This document shows, piece by piece, positions 17,817 through 26,117 of a DNA stretch of 64,000 nt. The translations under genes and the position numbers were made by a program. Each line of letters begins with the position of its first letter. The first letter of the stretch is position 1. Source of the stretch: Sphingobacterium cellulitidis (lineage in GTDB: Bacteria; Bacteroidota; Bacteroidia; Sphingobacteriales; Sphingobacteriaceae); contig NOUX01000001.1 in NCBI GenBank assembly GCA_002245855.1, positions 62,001 through 126,000 on the forward strand, written 5' to 3'. The notes below the pieces were generated by a model, which worked only from the letters and a program-made list of their open reading frames with translations, had not been told where the DNA came from and made no database searches.

Positions 17817-17860
17817 AGTATTTAGTATTTAGTATTTAGTAGTTAGTATTTAGTAGTTAG
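17817..17860 (+). repeat. 7-bp tandem repeat, six units
   Basis: Six 7-bp units run from 17817: AGTATTT three times, AGTAGTT, AGTATTT, AGTAGTT, then a partial AG. It begins 7 bp after the nupG stop and is non-coding. The unit contains TAG in one frame and may vary in number by slippage. Confidence 0.9.
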
Positions 17861-17926
17861 ACCAATGGCGGGCGAGTAGTTTTAGGGATTGAATAGATTA
17901 TACAGTCAAAATATAAGAATTAATAG

Positions 17927-17967
17927 AAATGGTTTAGGGGTTGAATCTCTTAAACCATTTTTGTTTT
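17927..17967 (+). terminator. Terminator downstream of nupG
   Basis: AAATGGTTTA (17927-17936) pairs perfectly with TAAACCATTT (17951-17960), with a 14-nt loop and then a T-rich tail. It probably ends the nuclease-nupG transcript. Confidence 0.7.
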
Positions 17968-18475
17968 GGGATGGTTTTTTACTCTTTTATTGGGGTTAAT
18001 CATCGAGTATTCTAGGGCAGGGGTAATTGTATGGATTATCAATGCTGGTTTGCTGATTTAAATATCTTTTTGGGGGATGGGGATTGTATGGAGATTAATA
18101 TTTGGGGTTGGTTTAATAAGAGATTAGAAATTAATAGCCATTAATTTTTGTAGAAAGGTGTTGATGGGATCCTTATTGATGGGATGGGTCTAGATGGGTT
18201 AGATGTTGATTCAGATACTGATTGATGGGGATAGGTTATAACTGGGAAAGGACAGTTTTACTGACATAAGGATTTATTTTTTGTGGGAGGTTGCACTGAT
18301 TTGTTAGCTGAAAGTCTTTGGGAAAGTTTTTTGTCATGGAATTCTAACAGGATTGTTAAAAGATGTTAATAGCAATAGGTAGAAATACAATCGGCATATG
18401 CTTTGCGTTATTATAGTACAAACAGAGTAAAAGAGTAAAAATTTCATAATTTAGGTTAATAATTGGTTAGTTAGA
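17968..18475. other. Gene-free spacer, G-rich and C-poor on the plus strand
   Basis: No credible reading frame was found on either strand. The plus strand is strikingly poor in C and contains several GATGGG or TGGGG words (for example around 18165-18235), without a regular period. It could be decayed coding sequence, an sRNA locus ending at the orphan terminator at 18476-18507, or spacer shaped by strand-biased mutation. Confidence 0.5.
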
Positions 18476-18507
18476 AATCCTGAGGTTCCCCGCCTCAGGA
18501 TTTTTTT
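18476..18507 (+). terminator. Orphan strong terminator
   Basis: AATCCTGAGG (18476-18485) pairs with CCTCAGGATT (18493-18502) around loop TTCCCCG, and T7 follows. No plus-strand gene precedes it within 660 bp, so it may end a small RNA or a read-through transcript. Confidence 0.85.
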
Positions 18508-18593
18508 ATATATATGAAGTTTGTGTGCAATAACCTTATAATAGAAGATAAGATCTCATAAATTCTTTGATTAATTATGCTCCAGTCCATACA

Positions 18594-18624
18594 TAAAAAA
18601 AGGACTGCCATAAATGGCAGTCCT
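18594..18624 (-). terminator. Terminator of the second receptor operon
   Basis: AGGACTGCCA/TGGCAGTCCT (18601-18610 and 18615-18624) is a perfect stem with a 4-nt loop, followed on the minus strand by a T-run. It lies just after the lipoprotein gene. Confidence 0.9.
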
Positions 18625-18655
18625 AATTGTATTTGATAAACTATTTTTTCTTTGA

Positions 18656-19843
18656 TTAAAACTTGTATTTAGTCCATCCGAATGCTGATACATCAGCACC
18701 TTTTAAACCGTCTTTAGCTGTAGCAGTAGTTCCAGTAACTGTTTTTACTTTAGCTTTGTCAAGGTTGTTTTCTTTAACAATAGTATATTCAATAGAAGTT
18801 CCAGCAGCTGCATCACCGTTTTTGTCAGTGTAATCAGCTAAGTCAACCACTACTGCACCTTTATCATCAAGGACATTAGTTTTAGGGCCAAATTTCACGA
18901 AAGCATTCGTAATTGTAGCTTTAGCACCTCTTCTGATTTTGAATACATCGTGCATTGTTAAGTTAGCACCAAGACCTGGAGCATTATTGATAATTGTAAT
19001 ACCATCAACTTTGAAGTTTGATTGGTTTACATGGGTTGGAGCCTTACCATCCATGTTACCATCAGCTTCGATACCACGAGGGTCAACAGTTACAGGTAAG
19101 TAACCTTCTTCACGGATACCATAAACGTTTTTCACAGTTCCTGAATAACCTTCAGTAAAGTCGAACATATCATCAGTACAGTTAACTACTAAGATGTTCG
19201 TAGCGTTTACTGAACCACCGAAGAATTCGATTGCATCATCATCACCGTAAGCAAGGTAGATGTTTGATAAAGTAGTTTTGTTACCAACACCGTTTAAAGT
19301 AAGACCGTTGTGTTCTTTTTCTTCAGAAATACGTGCACCAGTATATTCAATTCTAACATAGTTAAGAATACCTGAGTTATCATCCACTACACTACCACCA
19401 TATTTGAATGCTTCACCGATTTCGGCATTGTTTTCTGTAACTTTACCAGCATCACCTGAGATAGGAGCCTTACCATTGATTAATACACCACCCCAATCAC
19501 CTTCTTTAGGTTTTGCTGCTTTAGAAGTAAATACGATTGGTTTGTCAGCAGTACCATTAGCCATGATCTTTCCACCACGTTCAACCATTAAGTAAACGTC
19601 AGTACCACCATCTAATGCTTTAATTACTGTACCTGCAGGGATAGTTAAAGTTACTCCATCTTGAACATATACCGCTCCTGTCATTGTGTACTCGATATTC
19701 GCATTTAAAGTTGTGTTTTTAGTGATTTTACCGATTAGGTTTTCTTCTCCTTTCTTGTCAATTGGCTTAACTGTGTTGTCAGTTGAACAAGCTGTAAATG
19801 CTAGAGCGCTAGCTGCTAAAATTGAGAATAATTTTGTCTTCAT
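18656..19843 (-). CDS. Beta-helix-like lipoprotein paired with a TonB receptor
   Basis: This 395-residue protein has a lipoprotein signal ending in FTAC (Cys19). After a short linker it reads VYVQDGVTLTIPAGTVIKA, WGGVLINGKAP, LNYVRIEYTGA, LTLNGVGNKTTLSNIYLAYGDDDAIEFFGGSV and DDMFDFTEGY. These repeats suggest a right-handed beta-helix, as in pectate-lyase-like folds; clustered Asp may bind calcium. No catalytic set is clear. It is encoded 70 bp after the TonB receptor and ends the operon, so it is probably an outer-membrane lipoprotein that delivers ligand to that receptor. Pairs like this recur in Bacteroidota without a settled substrate. Confidence 0.75.
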   Translation of the reverse strand: MKTKLFSILAASALAFTACSTDNTVKPIDKKGEENLIGKITKNTTLNANIEYTMTGAVYVQDGVTLTIPAGTVIKALDGGTDVYLMVERGGKIMANGTADKPIVFTSKAAKPKEGDWGGVLINGKAPISGDAGKVTENNAEIGEAFKYGGSVVDDNSGILNYVRIEYTGARISEEKEHNGLTLNGVGNKTTLSNIYLAYGDDDAIEFFGGSVNATNILVVNCTDDMFDFTEGYSGTVKNVYGIREEGYLPVTVDPRGIEADGNMDGKAPTHVNQSNFKVDGITIINNAPGLGANLTMHDVFKIRRGAKATITNAFVKFGPKTNVLDDKGAVVVDLADYTDKNGDAAAGTSIEYTIVKENNLDKAKVKTVTGTTATAKDGLKGADVSAFGWTKYKF

Positions 19844-19913
19844 AATCTTTTAATTTCTACACAAAGAAACCGCTATGGATTAACCTTTATGTTAGTTATT
19901 TATTAATTTATTG

Positions 19914-22643
19914 TTAAAATTTATAAGATACACCTGCACTGAAATCAATTCCACGTTTGAAACTTTCGACAAGGATACTTGGAGCACCATTTGCGAATTC
20001 ACGATTGTATTGTCTTTCAGGATTTAAGATGTTTTCTGCTTTAATATTGATTCCAAATTTCTTGTTGATTGTACCATTCATTACGAAATCAAGGGTTGGA
20101 TATCCTTTTTCCATTACGTTTTTATAGCCATTGGTTCCCAATGCATAAATACGGTCAGAGAAGTAGTTCAAGACTAGGGTTGGTTGTAAATCAAAGTTTT
20201 TGAAATACGCTTTATACGAGATATCTGCATTCACTAGGATTGGAGAAGCACCTTCCAACATATCTTCGGTACTTTCAAATCTTGCGAAAGAGTAATCTAA
20301 TTTTTGTTTAGAGTATAGGTATGAGAAGTTCAAACCTGCTGAAAGGACATTTTCACCAAAGTCACCAGCTGTACGTAATAAGTCTTTTTTAACTTCTAAC
20401 TCAGCACCTAATACTGTTGCTTGGCTACCTGTATTAGCAAATGTAAATGGGTTACCAGCAGAGAAGATTTGAATTCTCGAGATTGGGTTCTTGATATGTT
20501 TATAGAATACACCTACTGAAACTAGGTCACCCGCACCTGGGTATAATTCCCATTTTAAGTCAGCATTGATTACTTCCGAAGGAACTAAATTACTATTACC
20601 TTGGGTTGTAATGTTTTGACCATTATAAAGCATTGGCGCAATCTCGATAAATTGAGGTAAGATATAAGATTGACTTCCTGAAGCTCTCAAGATCATCTTA
20701 TCCGTTAAACTATATTTAAGGTTCAAACTAGGTAATAAGTAGTTCTTGTCTATAATAGAAGGACCATTCACGTCGCTGTTACCAACGTTGGTATTGTATG
20801 TAACAGTTTGTTTGACTTTGTCGAAACGAAGACCAACCAATGCTGTAAATTTCTCATCGAATTGGTAAGTCAAATTCGCCAATGCAGAATGAACATCTTT
20901 ATTTCCTAAGTAATAGAAAGGATCCACATTACTTCTACCACGTCCAGTTTCGATATTGTATTTAGTTCCAAGATTTTCTTGTGTAAAGAAGTTGTCTAAC
21001 CCATTGATATCAGCTGTTTCAGGATAAGGAGGGGTTAATTTGAAGGTGTAGATGGTTGCTTTAAAATCTCTCTTTACAATATTACCGTTATAACCGAAGT
21101 CAATTTTTCTTTCAAAATCTTGATTATCACCTAATTTGTAAGATAAGATCGCTTTTGCAGTCAAACCTTTTTCATTCATGTAAGAATAGAATCTTTCATT
21201 GCTATTTGCAGAACTAGTGTGGAAAGCATATTTATCATTTCTGAATAATAGCTTGTTACTTCTACGATCAGGCTCATTTCCGATGGTATAGTTAAATCCT
21301 AATCCTAAATCAGCAGAAAGTTTTTCTGTGAGGTGTAATCTTGAAAGCAATTGGTTTACAAATAAATGGTTATCATTTATTTGTTGTCTTCTGTTTAATT
21401 CTTTATCACCTTCTAATTCATTTTCACCCATACCGAACATATCCCAAATAGTTTGAGTTTGGTCATGTATATAAAGTGAATTGTAGCTTACGTAACTATT
21501 ATTCCAAGTGTAACGAACATTCAACATACCGTTTTGAGATACATTGTATTCATTCGATGAATAATCTTTATCTAAATACAGTTTACCTTCGTTATTTGCC
21601 GCTTGGAATTTACCTTCATAGAAGCGGTATTTACTTTCCATTCCAGCTGTAAAGAATACGCTTAAAGGATTATTATTAATCAAGAATCTTTTATTTGCTG
21701 CTAGCTTGATTCCAGAGTTAATCAAGTTTTTGATTGGGGAAGGAGTCCAAGCATTTTGGAAACCATAAGTATTCAAATCAGTAAGTGGAGGTTTAGATCC
21801 AGCAGGAAGAGTTCCGAACCAGTTAGTTCCATCAATTCTACGGAAATTATTCTGACCGATTGTTTGAGAGTTACCACCGCCCGAAATTCCGATCTCAAAG
21901 CTGTTTCCAGTAGCCTCTTTGGTGAAGATATCAATATTTGCACCTGCTACATCACCAGAAATAGTCGGGTTAAAGGTTTTGTTCACATTGATATTTTGGA
22001 TCACATCAGTACCAAAGAAATCAAGGGAAACGTTTTTATACAATGGATTTTCAGAAGGCAAAGGCAAACCATTTAGGGAAGTTGAGTTATAACGATCACC
22101 TAAACCACGTACCAATACGTTTCTTACACCTTCTTGTCTAGAAACACCGGCCATTTTAGTCAATGCTGCCCTTGCATCGCTAACACCTTTTCTAGAAAGT
22201 TCTTGAGCTCCAATGGACTCAATCATCAGGTTTGATTTTTTTCTTTCTTCCAATAGCGCCAATTCAGTGAATTTCTCACGGCGTCTAGTTACCACGACTT
22301 CTTCGATTACGGCATCTACATTTTTAAGTGCAAAAGACAAGAACTCAGTGTCGTTGGATTGAAGGGTAAAGTTAAGTTCCTGGGCATCGTAGCCCATTAG
22401 AGTTGCACGAATTAGGTATTCTGCAGATTTATCACTAGGTAGCGGGATGTAAAATTCTCCCTTGTCATTGGTAGTTGTTCCTAATTGGGAGTTAGCAATT
22501 GTTACTGTAACACCTGCCAGCGGTTGGTAAGACTCGATGTCGACAACCGTTCCTTTTACTCCAAATGGTGCTTGCTGAGCATAAGTCATTAATACGCCTA
22601 AGCATAGGACCAACAATGAAAATAGTTTTTTAATACAATTCAT
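19914..22643 (-). CDS. TonB-dependent outer-membrane receptor, second operon
   Basis: This 909-residue receptor has a signal peptide (cut near TYAQ at about 22), a carboxypeptidase-regulatory-like domain (about 27-110), EEVVVTRRR as the probable TonB-box region, a plug (about 130-235; SRKGVSDARAALTKMAGV, VRGLGDRYNSTSLNGLPLPS) and a barrel ending in GVSYKF. It is not SusC-like and has no SusD. Its companion is the beta-helix lipoprotein. The promoter resembles that of the receptor-phytase operon in both -7 box and 11-bp phased TTA array, so a phosphorus-related ligand is plausible but unproven. Confidence 0.92.
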   Translation of the reverse strand: MNCIKKLFSLLVLCLGVLMTYAQQAPFGVKGTVVDIESYQPLAGVTVTIANSQLGTTTNDKGEFYIPLPSDKSAEYLIRATLMGYDAQELNFTLQSNDTEFLSFALKNVDAVIEEVVVTRRREKFTELALLEERKKSNLMIESIGAQELSRKGVSDARAALTKMAGVSRQEGVRNVLVRGLGDRYNSTSLNGLPLPSENPLYKNVSLDFFGTDVIQNINVNKTFNPTISGDVAGANIDIFTKEATGNSFEIGISGGGNSQTIGQNNFRRIDGTNWFGTLPAGSKPPLTDLNTYGFQNAWTPSPIKNLINSGIKLAANKRFLINNNPLSVFFTAGMESKYRFYEGKFQAANNEGKLYLDKDYSSNEYNVSQNGMLNVRYTWNNSYVSYNSLYIHDQTQTIWDMFGMGENELEGDKELNRRQQINDNHLFVNQLLSRLHLTEKLSADLGLGFNYTIGNEPDRRSNKLLFRNDKYAFHTSSANSNERFYSYMNEKGLTAKAILSYKLGDNQDFERKIDFGYNGNIVKRDFKATIYTFKLTPPYPETADINGLDNFFTQENLGTKYNIETGRGRSNVDPFYYLGNKDVHSALANLTYQFDEKFTALVGLRFDKVKQTVTYNTNVGNSDVNGPSIIDKNYLLPSLNLKYSLTDKMILRASGSQSYILPQFIEIAPMLYNGQNITTQGNSNLVPSEVINADLKWELYPGAGDLVSVGVFYKHIKNPISRIQIFSAGNPFTFANTGSQATVLGAELEVKKDLLRTAGDFGENVLSAGLNFSYLYSKQKLDYSFARFESTEDMLEGASPILVNADISYKAYFKNFDLQPTLVLNYFSDRIYALGTNGYKNVMEKGYPTLDFVMNGTINKKFGINIKAENILNPERQYNREFANGAPSILVESFKRGIDFSAGVSYKF

Positions 22644-22663
22644 ACTATGTTAATATTATGTTG

Positions 22664-22743
22664 CAAAAGTATAATCGCATTGTTACGTGAATATTAACAC
22701 TCCATTATGTTAATATTAGTCTCTGGTTAATTAATTGTTAAGA
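22664..22743 (-). promoter_or_regulatory. Promoter of second receptor operon with 11-bp phased TTA array
   Basis: On the minus strand 22671-22664 is TACTTTTG, a perfect TAnnTTTG element 20 bp before the receptor ATG. On the plus strand TTA triplets start at 22683, 22694, 22705, 22716, 22727 and 22738, exactly 11 bp apart, in the same register from the -7 box as at 7058-7104. TGTTAATATT occurs at 22648-22657 and 22708-22717 and inverted at 22690-22699; the last two form a 10-bp dyad with an 8-nt spacer. The same decamer occurs inverted at 7098-7107. Confidence 0.6.
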
Positions 22744-22819
22744 CATCTATTAGTCAAATTGTTACCCTTTAGATTGGTTTTAGCCAACAATTAGTGTTAT
22801 TTTGCAACAAAGAAATATT

Positions 22820-23467
22820 ATGAGCGATTTTGTATTAAAGACTTCCAATTTATCGTATCAATATCCAAAAGGTCCCCAATTATCTTTTCAAGATTTACAA
22901 CTTTCTGACCAGGAGCATACTCTAGTTTTAGGGGACTCAGGTTCTGGGAAATCCACTTTATTGAATCTAATTGCAGGATTTTCTTTACCTACAACTGGCG
23001 AGGTAATTATTAAGGGTCAGAATTTATACCAACTTTCGGGGAGTGATTTGGATAAATTCAGAGCGCAAAACCTAGGATTTATTTTTCAGGAGGCTCATTT
23101 ATTAAAAAACTTAAATGTAACAGAAAATATCAAATTAGCTCAGAGTTTGGCAGGCCTTGCTACGGATGCTTCAGCGATACAAACCTTGTTGGAGAAATTA
23201 CAGCTTGGAGGTTATGGAAACCGGAAGCCGAATGAATTAAGTCGGGGTCAGGTTCAACGAGTGGCTATTGCAAGAGCATTGATCAATAAACCGGCTTTAT
23301 TGATTGCTGATGAGCCAACGGCTGCATTGGATGATAAAAATACTTTTCTAGTAGTGGAATTAATCAAGGAATTGGCGAAAGAACAAGGCAGTACCTTATT
23401 AATATCGACCCACGACAAGAGATTGAAGGATGAATTTACAAACAACTATATATTAGCTGCTCAATAA
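22820..23467 (+). CDS. ABC transporter ATPase (LolD/MacB type)
   Basis: The ATG at 22820 gives 215 residues (MSDFVLKTSNLSYQYP). It shows Walker A LGDSGSGKSTLL, Q-loop FIFQEAHLL, signature LSRGQVQRVAIARAL (Arg in place of the usual Gly), Walker B LLIADEPTAALD and the switch His in STHDKR. This is the LolD/MacB/FtsE class that powers mechanotransmission-type permeases rather than classic importers. It is the first gene of a three-gene operon with the FtsX-like permease (1 bp gap) and the DUF3299 protein. A weak promoter (TTG at 22774, TTATTTTG at 22797-22804) lies upstream. Confidence 0.92.
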   Translation: MSDFVLKTSNLSYQYPKGPQLSFQDLQLSDQEHTLVLGDSGSGKSTLLNLIAGFSLPTTGEVIIKGQNLYQLSGSDLDKFRAQNLGFIFQEAHLLKNLNVTENIKLAQSLAGLATDASAIQTLLEKLQLGGYGNRKPNELSRGQVQRVAIARALINKPALLIADEPTAALDDKNTFLVVELIKELAKEQGSTLLISTHDKRLKDEFTNNYILAAQ

Positions 23468-23468
23468 G

Positions 23469-24902
23469 ATGAATACATTACAATTAGTTTGGAAAAACAT
23501 ATCACAACAATGGGGATCCACTTTGTTAAGTATCATCCTAACTGCATTTGGCGTTGCGATTTTGGTCAGTATCTATATTACAAGTGATACTTTTGAAAAA
23601 CAACTGGATAGCAACAGTAAGCAAGTCGATTTAGTGGTTGGTGCAAAAGGAAGCCCCTTGCAATTGATTCTAAGTTCGTTATACCATGTAGATAACCCAA
23701 CAGGAAACATCAAACTGGCAGAGGCAGAAAAGTTAATGCAGAATCCATTTATTGAGAAAGCAGTTCCAATTTCCTTAGGAGATAATTTCAAAGGACATCG
23801 TATTGTAGGTACTGACACCAGTTTTATGGGTCTGTATGAATTGCAACTTGCTGAAGGAAAATTATGGGGGAAAAGCTATGAGGTTGTCATTGGAAGTGAA
23901 ACTGCTAGAAAAAACAAATTAAAATTAGGGGATAAAGTTCATGGCGCCCATGGTTTGGCTGAAAATGCACATGTTCATGAAGACCATCCTTTTACCATAG
24001 TAGGTATTTTAAAACCTTCAGGATCCATTGTTGACAATCTGTTGTTGACGAATTTGGAAAGTGTATGGGATATTCATGGTATTGGTCATGAAGACCACGA
24101 TCATGAGCATGATCATCCAGAAGGAGATCACGATCATGACCATGCTGACCATAGTCATGAACACGATGATCATCAACATGAGGCTGGTCATTCACATGAG
24201 GATCATGATCATGCGGACCATGACCACGATCATGCGCATGAAGCCGAAACTCCTCAAACAAGTCCATCAGCGCAGGTTACTGAAGATAGTCTTGTAACAG
24301 AGCGACCAAGATCAGATGTCTTTGTAAAAAGTATTGCTGATGATATTGTTCAAGATAAAGGATTAGAAATTACTGCTTTATTGGTAAAATTTAGCAGTCC
24401 TGCAGCCATTGGGGTTGTTCCTAAATTGGTGAACCAATCCACAAGTATGCAAGCTGCATCGCCGGCATTAGAAACAGCGCGTCTATTTTCATTGATGGGG
24501 GTTGGAATTGACTCCTTGGAGATCTTGGCATACGTGATTATGATCATTGCAGGTTTGAGCGTATTTATTAGTTTATATAATGCATTGAAAGACCGCAAAT
24601 ATGATCTTGCCATCATGCGGACCTTAGGCGCCAGCAAAATTAAACTATTCACTATGCTGATTGTCGAAGGATTAGTAATAACATGTATCGGAGGGATTCT
24701 AGGATTATTGATTGGACATATAGGACTATATTTGATCAGCACCCAAACGAGTCAAAGTGCTGACTTTATACATGCATTCCAGATTTATAGTAAAGAATGG
24801 TTAATTTTGCTTACTGCTTGTTTGATTGGTGTGATTGCATCGATTATCCCTGCGGTGAAAGCATACAACACAACAATTTCTACCATTTTAGGTAATAAGT
24901 AA
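23469..24902 (+). CDS. FtsX/MacB-type permease with histidine-rich loop
   Basis: This 477-residue permease has the MacB layout: one N-terminal helix (about 15-37), a large periplasmic domain and three C-terminal helices (about 345-470, with LYNALKDRKYDLAIMRTLGASKIKLFTML, the usual FtsX cytoplasmic motif). The periplasmic part carries an insert at about residues 195-265 with about 22 His in 58 residues, mostly HD/DH/EH pairs, which should bind Zn, Ni or Cu. The product therefore probably senses or moves a divalent metal or metalloprotein. Its stop overlaps the next ATG (TAATG). Confidence 0.9.
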   Translation: MNTLQLVWKNISQQWGSTLLSIILTAFGVAILVSIYITSDTFEKQLDSNSKQVDLVVGAKGSPLQLILSSLYHVDNPTGNIKLAEAEKLMQNPFIEKAVPISLGDNFKGHRIVGTDTSFMGLYELQLAEGKLWGKSYEVVIGSETARKNKLKLGDKVHGAHGLAENAHVHEDHPFTIVGILKPSGSIVDNLLLTNLESVWDIHGIGHEDHDHEHDHPEGDHDHDHADHSHEHDDHQHEAGHSHEDHDHADHDHDHAHEAETPQTSPSAQVTEDSLVTERPRSDVFVKSIADDIVQDKGLEITALLVKFSSPAAIGVVPKLVNQSTSMQAASPALETARLFSLMGVGIDSLEILAYVIMIIAGLSVFISLYNALKDRKYDLAIMRTLGASKIKLFTMLIVEGLVITCIGGILGLLIGHIGLYLISTQTSQSADFIHAFQIYSKEWLILLTACLIGVIASIIPAVKAYNTTISTILGNK

Positions 24903-25390
24903 TGATGAAGAAGATTTTATTTACAGTATTCGTATTGATGATGACAGTGAGCTTTTCAAAGGCTCAGATTGGGAATTATAGCAGTGAGGCTCAGGTACCG
25001 GATCATACTCCAATGATGAACAGCACCTGGGAGGCCATTGATAAGATGATGTATAAGGTATCGACGGTTGGAAATAAAAAAGTTTATACCCCCACCTATC
25101 CACCTGCATTAAAAAAATTGGAAAACACCGTGGTAGATTTACCAGGTTATATGGTTCCATTGGTAAGTGGCAGAAACCACAGTACTTATATGCTATCGGT
25201 ATTGCCGATCACGCAATGTCAATTTTGTGGTACCAATGGTATTCCGCCAATGGTAGAGATCTTTATGAAAAAAGGTACTGTTAAATTCACGGACGAACCG
25301 ATCAAGATCAAAGGCAAAATGAAATTTAATCCGGAGCCTTTAAAAGGGAATGCCGAGATTCAAATTATTGATGCGGAATTAGTAAACTAG
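24902..25390 (+). CDS. DUF3299-like periplasmic protein
   Basis: This 162-residue protein has a cleavable signal (cut near SKAQ at about 22). The core shows LPGYMVPLVSGR, YMLSVLPITQCQFCGTNGIPPMVEI and KIKGKMKFNPEPLKGNAEI, a pattern I associate with DUF3299 proteins: a Cys-x-x-Cys within a small OB-like fold. DUF3299 genes often accompany LolCDE/MacB-like ABC genes and metal-responsive loci. Here it is translationally coupled to the His-rich permease, so it probably acts with it in the periplasm, perhaps holding metal through the CQFC site. It has no terminator of its own and converges on rsmE with shared stop bases. Confidence 0.75.
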   Translation: MMKKILFTVFVLMMTVSFSKAQIGNYSSEAQVPDHTPMMNSTWEAIDKMMYKVSTVGNKKVYTPTYPPALKKLENTVVDLPGYMVPLVSGRNHSTYMLSVLPITQCQFCGTNGIPPMVEIFMKKGTVKFTDEPIKIKGKMKFNPEPLKGNAEIQIIDAELVN

Positions 25391-26106
25391 CGGTTTAGAA
25401 GCGCAATTTCTGCGCAGGCATATAAAGCGGCCGTTTCTGTGCGTAATCTGGCTTCTCCTAGAGAAACTGGAATAAAACCTGCAGAAATGGCTTTTTCTAT
25501 TTCTGAAGGGGAGAAATCTCCTTCAGGGCCAATCAGGATAAGGTAATTTTGATGAGGCTTAAATTCTTGATTAAGGAACTTCTTATCTTGATCTTCAACA
25601 CAATGAGCAATAGCTTTATTCAGTGATTGATGGTCTGCAATATTCTTCAGGAAGGAATCTAAGGAGGTAGCTTCGTTTAGAACGGGCATATAAGCCTTTA
25701 GAGACTGTTTCATCGCAGAGACGATTACTTTATTCAATCGTTCGGTTTTTACGTCCTTGCGCTCAGAATGCTCGGAAATAATAGGTGTAATTTCTTGAAT
25801 CCCGATTTCAGTTGCTTTTTCCAAAAACCATTCGATACGATCAATATTTTTGGTCGGAGCTACAGCAATATGCAAATGATATTGCGGCTTCTGAAATTCG
25901 GCTTGATAAGAAAGAATGTTTAATTGAGTTCTTTTGGGATGTGGATCTGAAATCTCAGCTTCATAGAATCCCCCTACTCCATCAATGAGTTGAACTTTGT
26001 CACCTTGATTCAATCGCAATACACGGACTGCATGCTTACTTTCTTCTTCAGAAAGCTGATAAGATTTTTGTTCGGGATTTAAATCAGCTGTATAGAATAA
26101 ATGCAC
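25387..26106 (-). CDS. rsmE: 16S rRNA (uracil1498-N3)-methyltransferase
   Basis: This 239-residue SPOUT enzyme methylates U1498 of 16S rRNA with SAM. An N-terminal PUA-like domain (SEEESKHAVRVLRLNQGD, about 18-35) leads to the knotted domain with ATEIGIQEITPIISEHSER, LILIGPEGDFSPSE (about 193-206) and LGEARLRTETAALYACAEI. It is the last gene of the minus-strand run from HIT to rsmE. Its stop overlaps the convergent DUF3299 stop in CTAG. Confidence 0.95.
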   Translation of the reverse strand: MHLFYTADLNPEQKSYQLSEEESKHAVRVLRLNQGDKVQLIDGVGGFYEAEISDPHPKRTQLNILSYQAEFQKPQYHLHIAVAPTKNIDRIEWFLEKATEIGIQEITPIISEHSERKDVKTERLNKVIVSAMKQSLKAYMPVLNEATSLDSFLKNIADHQSLNKAIAHCVEDQDKKFLNQEFKPHQNYLILIGPEGDFSPSEIEKAISAGFIPVSLGEARLRTETAALYACAEIALLNR

Positions 26107-26117
26107 AATATCAATAA

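Noticed and set aside
17811..18655. tRNA or rRNA fragment in the long gene-free gap
   Set aside because: No GGTTCRANNCC-type T-loop or clover-leaf pairing was seen in this gap or the other gaps above 75 bp.
22688..22715. dif-like half TTATGTTAATA in the region where the skew changes
   Set aside because: The other XerC arm does not match any dif pattern I know, and the bases belong to the promoter array of the receptor operon.
24061..24297. Open frames in other phases over the His-rich loop (also on the minus strand)
   Set aside because: They are shadows of the skewed CAT/GAT/GAC codons of the loop and do not resemble proteins.
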